In this document: one piece after another, positions 1 through 7,610 of the stretch
How positions within the stretch are numbered: position 1 is the first letter of the stretch
How the letters are laid out: each line of letters starts with the position of its first letter
DNA from: JAVVHE01 sp032249695
Lineage (GTDB): Bacteria; Pseudomonadota; Alphaproteobacteria; Sphingomonadales; Sphingomonadaceae
Assembly: GCA_032249695.1 (NCBI GenBank)
Contig: JAVVHE010000004.1
Span: forward strand, 1-64,000
Length of the DNA: 64,000 bases
Direction of reading: 5' to 3'
Program-made: the position numbers and the translations under genes
Notes under the pieces: generated by a model
The model's input: the letters and a program-made list of their open reading frames with translations, nothing else
Told to the model about the DNA's origin: nothing
The model's database searches: none

Positions 1-12
1 CGGCGAGCATAA

Positions 13-258
13 TCCACCAACAATCAACCCGGTCCACTCGACGGGGGCAGGTCAGACCCGTTCGCGCCGACCTTTGTCGGTTATTACCTCTCGCCCAAAT
101 ATGCGGCGTGGGGGAATGCCGATCGCCGCACGCGCGAGGTGGCGCAGGACCCCGCGACAGGGCTCATCTACATCACCGACGGCAATGGCGGCGGGTTGAC
201 GGTGCTACGCTATACCGGCCCGAGGCCGAAAGGACCCCCCTCGCCCGGCGCGCGCTGA
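13..258 (+). pseudogene. C-terminal fragment of an LVIVD-repeat-like beta-propeller protein
   Basis: About 81 codons are open in frame 1 and end at a TGA at 256-258. An in-frame TAA lies just upstream at 10-12, so no start and no longer N-terminal part are visible here. The ending, with motifs such as REVAQDPATGLIY and TDGNGGGLTVLRYTGP, resembles the tail of LVIVD/choice-of-anchor-type secreted beta-propeller proteins as I remember them. The stop next to the window edge means the upstream part is either in another frame (an indel) or lost. The family assignment is from memory of this ending and is tentative. Confidence 0.45.
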
Positions 259-264
259 CCGACC

Positions 265-1459
265 TTAGTCGTGGCGATATGGCCCAAGCCGCGCGAACGT
301 GCCGAGCGCGAGCAATTGCGACAGCGCCATGCCTAGCAGCCCGGCCCGATACGATCCGGTCGCTGCGAGCGACCAGGCGAGCCCGCCCGCGCCGAGCGCT
401 GCGCCTAGCTGAAACGCGCTGAAGGCGAGGCCATAGACGCGACCAAACACCGCCATGTCGAAATAGCGCCGCACGCAATAGGCCAGCACGTCGAACTCGC
501 CGCCGCTCAGCAGGGCGAACGCGATGACCGCCGCGAGGATCGGCCAGCCCGACAGGCCCGCCGCGAACAGCACTAACCCTATCGCCGAGATCGCCGTGAA
601 AAGCAGGATTACGTGGCGCGCAATAGCGATCCAGCAGCCAACCGCTGACGAAGCGCCCGAGCAGCGACGTGATCCCGAACAGCGTCATGCCGAGCACCGC
701 GCGGGTTGGGGTCAGGCCGGCCGCAATCATCATCGGCACCACATTGGTGAGCAGACCCGTACCGGTAATGCCGATCGACAGATAGCCAAGGACGATCGTC
801 GCCAACTCTCGATCGCGCCAGGGAATGCGCTGCGGCGCGGACTCCAGCGGCGCAGGAATTACGGCAATCGGCGCACCGCGCACCAGCAGCCAGGCGACCG
901 GCAGCGTCGTCGCCGCCAAAGCGGCAAGCGCCAGATAAGCCGCGCGCCAGCCGTGCTGCGCGATCATCCACGCGGCGATCGGCGTCACCACCATCGCGCC
1001 GAGGCCGATGCCAGCATTGGCGGTGCCCAGCGCAAGCCCGAGATGGCGCGAGAACCAGCTACCGGTCAGCTTCATATAGGACACCGGCCAGATGCCGATC
1101 GCCAGGATCGGCACGATCACGAATGCGGCGTAGAACAGCCGTATGTCGGACGGCAGCCGTGCCATCGCGATCAGCCCGACGACGAACGCGGGGATCGACC
1201 ACAGGATCAGCCGCCGCGCACCGAACCGGTCGATCAACGCCCCCTGCACAATCGACACGGCCATGATGACCAGCGCCAGGATGATGACCGCGGCGACGAT
1301 CGCGGCGGGCGACCAGCCGAATTCGCCCGCCAGCGGTCGAGCGAACGCGCCGAAGCCTGTCACCAGGATCGCGCTCGGGCCGAACACCAGGCAATAGGCC
1401 GAAGCGAGCGCAACGCGCCAGGCGGGCTGGCCAGCGGTCGGGTTTGGACCGGAAGCCAT
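265..1459 (-). pseudogene. MFS transporter, frameshifted near 615
   Basis: This is a 12-helix major facilitator protein, probably an uptake permease for an organic acid; the adjacent divergent ring-cleavage operon suggests an aromatic substrate. The first frame runs from ATG at 1459 through the N-terminal half, with a loop typical of MFS (DRFGARR, about residues 80-86), to about position 620. The reading then continues in a different frame (VILLFTAISAIG...) down to a TAA at 265-267. The full span is 1195 bases, one more than a multiple of three. This fits one extra base within the short run at about 611-621. Restored, it would encode about 397 residues, a normal size for the family. As written, the protein loses its last four to five helices. 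It may be an assembly indel or a real pseudogene. Confidence 0.75.
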
Positions 1460-1579
1460 GCGCCAGCAATGCGGTCGATCGGGCGGGCGTCAAGCAAGCC
1501 CGCGCGTGCTGCGGTATCAGTCAAACGCATATACGCGGTGGAACAAGCGGGGGGTCGGAACTCCCGGTAAGGGTGTGTC

Positions 1580-2767
1580 ATGCCGCTGGAGTTTGCGATG
1601 GATCACCCTGCCCCGCCCGAGGCAGCCTTGACCGGAAACGTCAGCGGGCGTCCCAAGACGCTGGCCGAGGCGAAGCTTTGGATGAAGGCGAAGGTCGCCG
1701 CGCGGGCGCATCCGATGATCGCCCTCCCGCACGATCGCGCCGATGCGCTGATCGATGCGCTGGAAGGTCTCGACCCGCTCAATTGGACGGCGGTGTGGCG
1801 GCCGGTGGGCGATGCGGCGCGCATCGCGGCGCAGGCGGCGGAGGCCGAGGGCCGTACCGCTGATGCGGAACGGCTCTACCGCGAAGCGAGCGGGCTGTAC
1901 TTCATGGGCCGCTTCCCCAGCCCGACCCACGTCGCCGAGCAGGAATGCGCGGTGTTGGAGCGCGAGACTTATCTCGCCGCCGCGCGGCTTTGGGACCGCC
2001 CGATCGAGCCGATTGTAATCCCTTTCGCGGGTCATGCCGGGGAAGGCGATAGGGTCGTCGTCTACCTGCGCCGCCCGCTCGGCATTCCTCGCCCGCCGGT
2101 CGTGCTGATGTGGGGCGGGGTCGATGCGTGGAAGAAGCAGGTGACCGCGGTCAGCGACGCGTTGCTGGCGCAAGGCTTTGCGACGATCGCGATGGACAAT
2201 GCCGGGACCGGGGAAAGCCCGTTGCGCGGCACGGTGGACGGTGAACGCGCCTTCGTCGCCGTGCTCGACTGGGCCGCGGCGCAGGGCGATCTGACGGGCG
2301 AGCGCTGCGCGCTGCTCGGTCGTTCGTTCGGCGGCTATTGGGTGACAAAGCTGGTGCACCAGATCCCCGACCGCATCGTGTGCGGGGTCAATTGGGGCGG
2401 CGGCGCGCATTTCATGTTTCAGCGCGACTGGATTGAGGCATCGCGCTTCCCCGACTCGTACCTAATGGACCTGGTCGAGACACGCATGGCGATGCTGGGG
2501 GCGACCGACGACCAAGGTTATATCGACGGCTTCGCGCGGCTTTCGCTGGTCGACCAAAGGTTGCTCGACCGGCCCTGCGCCCCGCTGTTGCTGATGAACG
2601 GCAAGAACGACCAGCAATGCCCGATCGCCGATATTCACTTGCTGAGCGAACACGGCAGCCCGAAGGCGGTACGTCTCTTCCCCGGCGGGCATATGGGCAA
2701 CACACAGCAAACCCTGCCGACGATCGTCACGTGGATCGCGTCGCACTTCGTGGAGGCTTTGGCATGA
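1580..2767 (+). CDS. alpha/beta hydrolase (FrsA / C-C hydrolase-like)
   Basis: This is a 395-residue serine hydrolase with an N-terminal helical domain of about 140 residues before the alpha/beta core. That layout is seen in FrsA-like esterases and in 2,6-dihydroxypseudooxynicotine hydrolase. The nucleophile elbow is GRSFGG (Ser about 249). The likely acid is Asp about 344 (NGKND) and the likely base is His about 371 (PGGHMG). A start at 1598 (MDHPAP) is also possible. Its stop overlaps the start of the LigA-like gene by ATGA, so it is the first gene of the catabolic operon. A role in hydrolysing the carbon-carbon bond of a ring-cleavage product is inferred from context; the substrate is unknown. 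Confidence 0.8.
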   Translation: MPLEFAMDHPAPPEAALTGNVSGRPKTLAEAKLWMKAKVAARAHPMIALPHDRADALIDALEGLDPLNWTAVWRPVGDAARIAAQAAEAEGRTADAERLYREASGLYFMGRFPSPTHVAEQECAVLERETYLAAARLWDRPIEPIVIPFAGHAGEGDRVVVYLRRPLGIPRPPVVLMWGGVDAWKKQVTAVSDALLAQGFATIAMDNAGTGESPLRGTVDGERAFVAVLDWAAAQGDLTGERCALLGRSFGGYWVTKLVHQIPDRIVCGVNWGGGAHFMFQRDWIEASRFPDSYLMDLVETRMAMLGATDDQGYIDGFARLSLVDQRLLDRPCAPLLLMNGKNDQQCPIADIHLLSEHGSPKAVRLFPGGHMGNTQQTLPTIVTWIASHFVEALA

Positions 2768-3069
2768 GCGGCAACTGGCAGCACGCGATGCCCACCGATG
2801 ACAGTTACTGGATGGGCCGGGTCCTGTTCGACATCCATCACAAGCCCGCCGATCTGGCGCGCTATCTGGCGGACAAGGACGCCTATCTCGCCGATCTCCC
2901 GCTGAGCGACGCGTTGAAGGCGGCGATCCGCGATAACGATATCGGTCGAATGTACCAGGCCGGGGTCAATCCGTACCTGCTGCGCGCGCATAGCCTTGGC
3001 CTGCGCATACCCGAGGCGGACTTCACCCGCTCGCTCGCAGCGATCGCCGGGGAGACCGCCCATGGCTGA
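2764..3069 (+). CDS. LigA-like alpha subunit of a class III extradiol dioxygenase
   Basis: A 101-residue, mostly helical protein whose size and pattern fit the small alpha subunit of protocatechuate 4,5-dioxygenase and its relatives (Aromatic_LigAB_A domain). The stretch around residues 45-85 (GRMYQAGVNPYLLRAHSLGLRIP) matches the family core. In this family the alpha subunit covers the active site of the beta subunit. Its ATG overlaps the hydrolase stop (ATGA, 2764-2767), and its end overlaps the beta-subunit start at 3062, so the pair is translationally coupled. The exact aromatic substrate cannot be read from the sequence. Confidence 0.8.
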   Translation: MSGNWQHAMPTDDSYWMGRVLFDIHHKPADLARYLADKDAYLADLPLSDALKAAIRDNDIGRMYQAGVNPYLLRAHSLGLRIPEADFTRSLAAIAGETAHG

Positions 3070-3900
3070 CATCGTCGGAATCTACGCCGCCAGCCACACG
3101 CCGGTGATGCTCAATTTCCCAGAACTGGTCGGCGATGCCGATCGCGACGCGGTTTATGGTGGCTTTGTCGAACTCGGCGCGCGGATCAAGGCGGCTGACC
3201 CGCAGGCGATGGTCGTCATCTCCGACGACCATCGCCTGAATTTTTTCCTCGATAACTTTCCGGCCTTTTGCATCGGCACGGCGAGCCGCTACGGATCGCC
3301 GGTCGAACATTGGCTGAAGGTCGAAAAGCGCATGATTCCCGGCAACAGCGGGATCGGCGCCTATCTGCTGGATGCCGCGTTCAAGGCCGGGTTCGATCCG
3401 GCCTTCTCGATGAACCTAACGCTCGACCATGGGACGCTGACCCCGCTGGAATTGACCAGGGTCGATCATGCGGTGGCTGTGGTGCCGCTACTGGTCAATT
3501 GCGTGCAGCCGCCGCTGCCGACGATGCAGCGCTGTCTGGAATGGGGGCGTTCCTGGGCGATGCCCTGCGCAACTATGCCGGGCTCGATCGCGTCGCGATC
3601 CTGGCGACCGGCGGATTGAGCCACGATGTCGGCACGCCGCGCATGGGGATGCTCAACCCCGATTTTGACCGCCGCCTGCTGGAACTGCTTGCAGAGGGCG
3701 ATGCCGCAGGCGCGGCCACTTTCGCTGCACAGAATGTCGATACGGCAGGCAATGGCGCGGAAGAGGTGCGCGCCTGGCTGATCGCTGCCGGGGCAGCGCA
3801 CGGCGCGCCGTTCGAACCGATCTTCTATCGCCCGGTGCCGCAATGGTACACGGGCATCGGGATCGGCGAATGGCGCAGCACCGCGGAACATCGGGAGTGA
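3062..3900 (+). pseudogene. LigB-like catalytic subunit of extradiol dioxygenase, frameshifted near 3540
   Basis: This is the catalytic non-haem Fe(II) subunit of a type II (class III) extradiol dioxygenase. It starts at ATG 3062 and shows the early His in YAASHTPVM (residue about 12), SDDH (about 55-60) and LDHGTLTPL, all typical of LigB folds. At about 3535-3550, beside a G run, the frame changes. The continuation GAFLGDALRNYAGLDRVAI then ATGGLSHD is clearly the same protein. The span is 839 bases, one short of a multiple of three, so one missing base explains it. Restored length is about 279 residues, normal for the family. As written the enzyme would be inactive. Indel error and true mutation cannot be told apart here. 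Confidence 0.78.
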
Positions 3901-3902
3901 AT

Positions 3903-5246
3903 ATGAGCTATCGCAGAATCGCCCCCGAAGAGGCGTTTGCCACGCCCGCCGTGCTCGCCGAGACGAAGCGAGTGCTGGAAGGCGGGAGTGTCGAACCCGG
4001 CTTTGCGATGATGGGGGCGTCGATCCTGGGCGAAGACCCCGGTGCGCGCGCGATCCCTGCGCGCCTGACTGATCTGGGCGCGGGGCGGATCGCGCAGATG
4101 GATGCCGACGGGATCGATCTCGCGCTGATCTCGATGACCTCCCCCGGCGTGCAGGTTTTCGCGCCCGATGTTGCCGTCGCGCTTGCCGCCGAGGCGAACG
4201 ACGTGCTGGCCGAGGCTGTGCGCGCGCATCCGACACGTTTCGCTGGTCTGGCGACCGTCGCGCCGCAGGTGCCCGGCAGAGTAGGCGCCGAGTTGGAACG
4301 CGCCAAGGCACCGGGCCTCAAGGGCTTCCTCATCAATTCACACACCGGCGGTGAATATCTCGACCTGCCGCACTATGCGCCGATCTGGGAAGCGGCGGAG
4401 GCACTCGACATGGCGCTCTACCTCCACCCGCGCGAACCCGGGCCGGGAATGGTCTCGCCGTTCCTCGATTACGGCCTGTATTTCGCCGGCTGGGGTTTTG
4501 CCGCCGAATGCGGGTTGCACGCGATGCGGCTGATCATGTCGGGTCTGTTCGATCGCTATCCCCGGTTGCGCATCTGCCTCGGCCATATGGGCGAAGGCAT
4601 TCCCTTCTGGCTGCAGCGGATCGACAATCGGTACGCGCTGCAGGTGAAGATCGGCGCGGTGACGCCGCCGAAGCGGATGCCGAACGACTATTTCCGCGAT
4701 AATTTCGTCATCACGACCAGCGGGGTGACGACCGACGCCGCGCTCCGGCACGTGATCGACGTGCTCGGCGTCGAGCGCGTCAAGTTCGCGGGCGATTACC
4801 CGTATGAGGACGTGCGGGAGGGCATCGATTTCCTCGACGGCGCGCCGATTTCGGACGAAGACCGCCGGGCGATTTATGAGACCAACGCGGTGCGCTCCTG
4901 GGGGCTGCCCGATGCGCGAGCAGTGGACCCGTCCGCTGAACCTGGCGCTGGTCGGGGGCGGCCCGGGAGCCTTCATCGGACCGGTTCACCGCATCGCCGC
5001 GGAACTCGACCGCGAATTCAGGCTGGTCGCGGGCGCTTTCTCCAGCGACGCCGCGCGGTCACTGGAGGCGGGCCGCCGCTACGGTATCGAGGAGACAAGG
5101 GCCTATCCCAGCGTCGAAGCGATGCTTGCGGCGGAGCGTGGCCGTCCCGACCCCATCGACCTCGTGGCAATCGCTACGCCCAACCACCTCCATCTGCCTG
5201 CCGCTCGCGCCGCGCTCGAAGCCGGTTTCGCGGTCATCAGCGATAA
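3903..5246 (+). CDS. LigW-like metal-dependent decarboxylase/hydrolase (amidohydrolase superfamily)
   Basis: A TIM-barrel amidohydrolase most like 5-carboxyvanillate decarboxylase LigW and gamma-resorcylate decarboxylases. It has an N-terminal EEAFAT, then LTSPGVQ-like (MTSPGVQ), NSHTGGEYLD, GHMGEGIPFWL, TTSGV and GDYPYED, which carry the metal and catalytic Glu/His/Asp residues. Relatives end just after the NAxxxxGL element, at about codon 337 here (around 4905). This frame instead stays open for about 110 more codons, through the start of the next gene. That tail has no family similarity and overlaps the Gfo/Idh gene, so the true stop has probably been lost to a one-base indel; a TGA at 4937-4939 lies in the neighbouring frame. 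Likely role: decarboxylating a hydroxylated aromatic acid before or after ring cleavage. Confidence 0.78.
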   Translation: MSYRRIAPEEAFATPAVLAETKRVLEGGSVEPGFAMMGASILGEDPGARAIPARLTDLGAGRIAQMDADGIDLALISMTSPGVQVFAPDVAVALAAEANDVLAEAVRAHPTRFAGLATVAPQVPGRVGAELERAKAPGLKGFLINSHTGGEYLDLPHYAPIWEAAEALDMALYLHPREPGPGMVSPFLDYGLYFAGWGFAAECGLHAMRLIMSGLFDRYPRLRICLGHMGEGIPFWLQRIDNRYALQVKIGAVTPPKRMPNDYFRDNFVITTSGVTTDAALRHVIDVLGVERVKFAGDYPYEDVREGIDFLDGAPISDEDRRAIYETNAVRSWGLPDARAVDPSAEPGAGRGRPGSLHRTGSPHRRGTRPRIQAGRGRFLQRRRAVTGGGPPLRYRGDKGLSQRRSDACGGAWPSRPHRPRGNRYAQPPPSACRSRRARSRFRGHQR

Positions 5247-6059
5247 GCCCGCCACGGCGACCTTGGCCGAGGCGTTAGAGTTGCGCGAGGTAGTCGCACG
5301 GACCAGTGGCCATTACGCGCTCACCTATACCTACACCGGCTATCTTATGGTGCGCGAGGCGCGGGCGCGTGTCGCCGCGCGGGCGATCGGGCGGGTGCGC
5401 AAGGTGGTGGTCGAATATTTCCAGGGCTGGCTAGCGGAGCCAATCGAGCGCGACGGCAACAAGCAGGCCTCTTGGCGCGTCGATCCCGAGAAATCCGGCC
5501 TCGGCGGCTGCATCGGCGACATTGGCGTGCACGCGTTCATCTCGCCGAATTCGTGGCCGGCGACCGCGTCGTCGCGATGAACTGGCAGCTTTATAGCGTG
5601 GTCGAGGGCCGCAGTATCGACGACGATTGCACGATCCTCACCCGTTTCGCGGGCGGCGCGACGGGCATCATCGCCGCATCGCAGATCGCCGTCGGGGAGG
5701 GCAATGGCCTCACCTTGCGCATCTATGGCGAAGCCGGTGCCCTGCGCTGGCGGCAGGAAACGCCCGATCGGCTCGAACTGCTCGCGCCCGATGGCACCAC
5801 GACGACGTTATGGGGCGGGACCGGCGCAATCGGCGCGGACGGCCAGGCGGCCACACGCCTGCCGGGCGGCCATCCCGAAGGCTATCTGGAGGCCTTCGCC
5901 AACCTCTATCGCGACATGGCGCGCATGCTGCGCGGCGTGGAAGCGCCGCTGCTGCCGACCATCGACGATGGTGTGCGGTCGATGGCGTTCGTCGAGGCAT
6001 CGATCCACGGCAACGACCGGGGCTGGGCCGATTTCGCGGCCCGAGGGAGAGCGTTATGA
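4912..6059 (+). pseudogene. Gfo/Idh/MocA family NAD(P)-dependent dehydrogenase, frameshifted near 5540
   Basis: The N-terminal Rossmann fold (LALVGGGPGAFIG), the ATPNHLHLP loop and the SDKPATATLAEA motif with its catalytic Lys mark a sugar- or cyclitol-type oxidoreductase. The ATG at 4912 lies inside the previous frame. After GDIGVHAF the frame breaks at about 5536-5545 and resumes as LAEFVAGDRV, running on to a TGA at 6057-6059. The span is one base short of a multiple of three. Restored length is about 382 residues. The stop overlaps the next start by ATGA. Pairs of this family with a TIM-barrel isomerase-like protein are common in glycoside or inositol oxidation. LigC, the dehydrogenase of protocatechuate 4,5-cleavage, is also in this superfamily, so either role is possible. 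Confidence 0.78.
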
Positions 6060-7111
6060 AGACGATCAAGGGACCGGCGATCTTCCTGGCGCAATTCATG
6101 GGCGATGCCGCGCCCTTCGACACGCTCGACCACCTCGCCGAGTGGGCGGGTTCGCTGGGCTACAAGGGCATTCAGATTCCCGCCGACCCACGCCTGATCG
6201 ATCTCGCCATAGCCGCCGACAGCAAAGATTATTGCGACGACCTGCGGGGTCGCCTTGCCGCGTTCGAGGTCGAACCGACCGAACTATCGACGCACCTGCA
6301 GGGCCAGTTGGTCGCGGTGCACCCCGCCTATGATGCGCTGTTCGACGGTTTTGCTGCGACCGGGGTTCGCGGCAATCCCGCGGCGCGGCAGGCGTGGGCG
6401 GTCGAGCAGGTCAAGCTGGCTGCGCGGGCCAGCGCCAACCTCGGCCTGACGGCGCACGCGACCTTCTCGGGCGCGCTCGCCTGGCCGTACATGTATCCCT
6501 GGCCCCAGCGCCCCGCCGGGCTGGTCGAGGACGCGTTTGCCGAACTGGCGCGGCGCTGGCGGTCGATCCTCGACGTGTTCGAAGACGCCGGCGTCGATTG
6601 CGCGTTCGAAATCCATCCCGGCGAGGATCTGCACGACGGCGTGACGTTCGAGCGCTTCCTGGCCGCCGTCGACGATCATGCGCGCGCGTCGATCTTATAC
6701 TACCCGTCGCATTATGTCTTGCAGCAGCTCGATTACCTCGCATTTCTCGACATCTATCACGAGCGAATCAAATGCTTCCACGTGAAGGACGCCGAGTTCA
6801 ATCCGACCGGCCGTTCAGGTGTCTATGGCGGCTATCAGTCCTGGGTCGATCGGCCGGGCCGGTTCCGTTCGTTGGGCGACGGGCAGGTCGATTTCACGGC
6901 GATCTTCTCGAAAATGGCGCAATATGATTTTCCCGGCTGGGCGGTGCTCGAATGGGAATGCGCGCTGAAACACCCCGAAGTCGGCGCGGCGGAGGGGGCG
7001 CCCTTCATTGATCAGCACATTATCCGCGTGCCCCCGCACGCCTTCGACAATTTCGCCGCCGCGGGCAGCGAGACGGCGGCGAACCGACGATTGATGGGGA
7101 TCGCCGACTGA
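6056..7111 (+). CDS. sugar phosphate isomerase/epimerase-like TIM-barrel protein
   Basis: A 351-residue AP-endonuclease-2-type TIM barrel. Likely metal ligands are seen in CAFEIHPGED (Glu, His), CFHVKDAEF (His, Asp) and VLEWECA (Glu). The ATG overlaps the preceding Gfo/Idh stop (ATGA), so both proteins are probably made together. Relatives act as isomerases, epimerases, dehydratases or, with Gfo/Idh partners, in removing oxidised sugars from glycosides. In an operon with ring-cleavage enzymes, a role on an aromatic glycoside or a sugar-like ring-cleavage product is a reasonable guess but unproven. This is the last gene of the operon; about 500 bases of spacer follow before the next start. Confidence 0.8.
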   Translation: MKTIKGPAIFLAQFMGDAAPFDTLDHLAEWAGSLGYKGIQIPADPRLIDLAIAADSKDYCDDLRGRLAAFEVEPTELSTHLQGQLVAVHPAYDALFDGFAATGVRGNPAARQAWAVEQVKLAARASANLGLTAHATFSGALAWPYMYPWPQRPAGLVEDAFAELARRWRSILDVFEDAGVDCAFEIHPGEDLHDGVTFERFLAAVDDHARASILYYPSHYVLQQLDYLAFLDIYHERIKCFHVKDAEFNPTGRSGVYGGYQSWVDRPGRFRSLGDGQVDFTAIFSKMAQYDFPGWAVLEWECALKHPEVGAAEGAPFIDQHIIRVPPHAFDNFAAAGSETAANRRLMGIAD

Positions 7112-7577
7112 CCGGCGGCCGCGTCTGACGACAAGTTTGAGCGCACGTTCGCAAGGAGAGCGGCATTTGGTCCGCCCGCGATACGATGTTAGCCTTCCCG
7201 TCGGACAGAGATCGATGGAACGGGTAAACTCGTATGTCGACGGGTCAGCTGCCGCAAATTGGGGGCGCCCGAAACGCTATCAGGCCATCCGCGACCCGCG
7301 ATATATCTATGATAGAAGAATAATATCCGAAAGACGCTCAAAAGTTGGAGTCCTACTATTCGATGGGGCGACCAAAGTTGCAAGGCCGGCGCTGAACTTA
7401 ACTTTGACTCGTCTAGCTTTCTCAAATCCCTGCGGAGTTCGGTTCCGGCGCGGATTCGAGTCCACGTTGGGGCCACAGCTTTTTTAACTCAAACAAATAT
7501 GCCTACTTTCGAACAGGTAAGTTACCAATGTCGAATCACGCAAGCGGCACCACCTCCACCGCCTCCGCCATGTTCAG
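7112..7577. other. intergenic spacer with lower GC and a tRNA-like 3' end
   Basis: No convincing gene is seen. From about 7290 to 7520 the sequence is noticeably richer in A and T than both sides. Near 7449-7480 the order GCGGATTCGAGTCC, then TTGGGGCCACA, then GCTTTTTT, looks like a T-arm, acceptor end and T-tract of a tRNA. However the T loop is one base too long, and no matching 5' acceptor or anticodon arm is present upstream. It could be a tRNA remnant left by an integration event, or coincidence. Confidence 0.35.
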
Positions 7578-7610
7578 ATGGACGGGGCTTTGCTACCGGG
7601 CAACCGCAAC

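Noticed and set aside
524..1570. 348-codon plus-strand frame opposite the MFS gene
   Set aside because: Rich in Arg/Gln/His/Pro without hydrophobic pattern or motifs; it mirrors the transporter on the other strand.
7445..7485. Possible complete tRNA gene
   Set aside because: Only T-arm-like and acceptor-like parts are seen; the 5' acceptor, D-arm and anticodon arm are absent.
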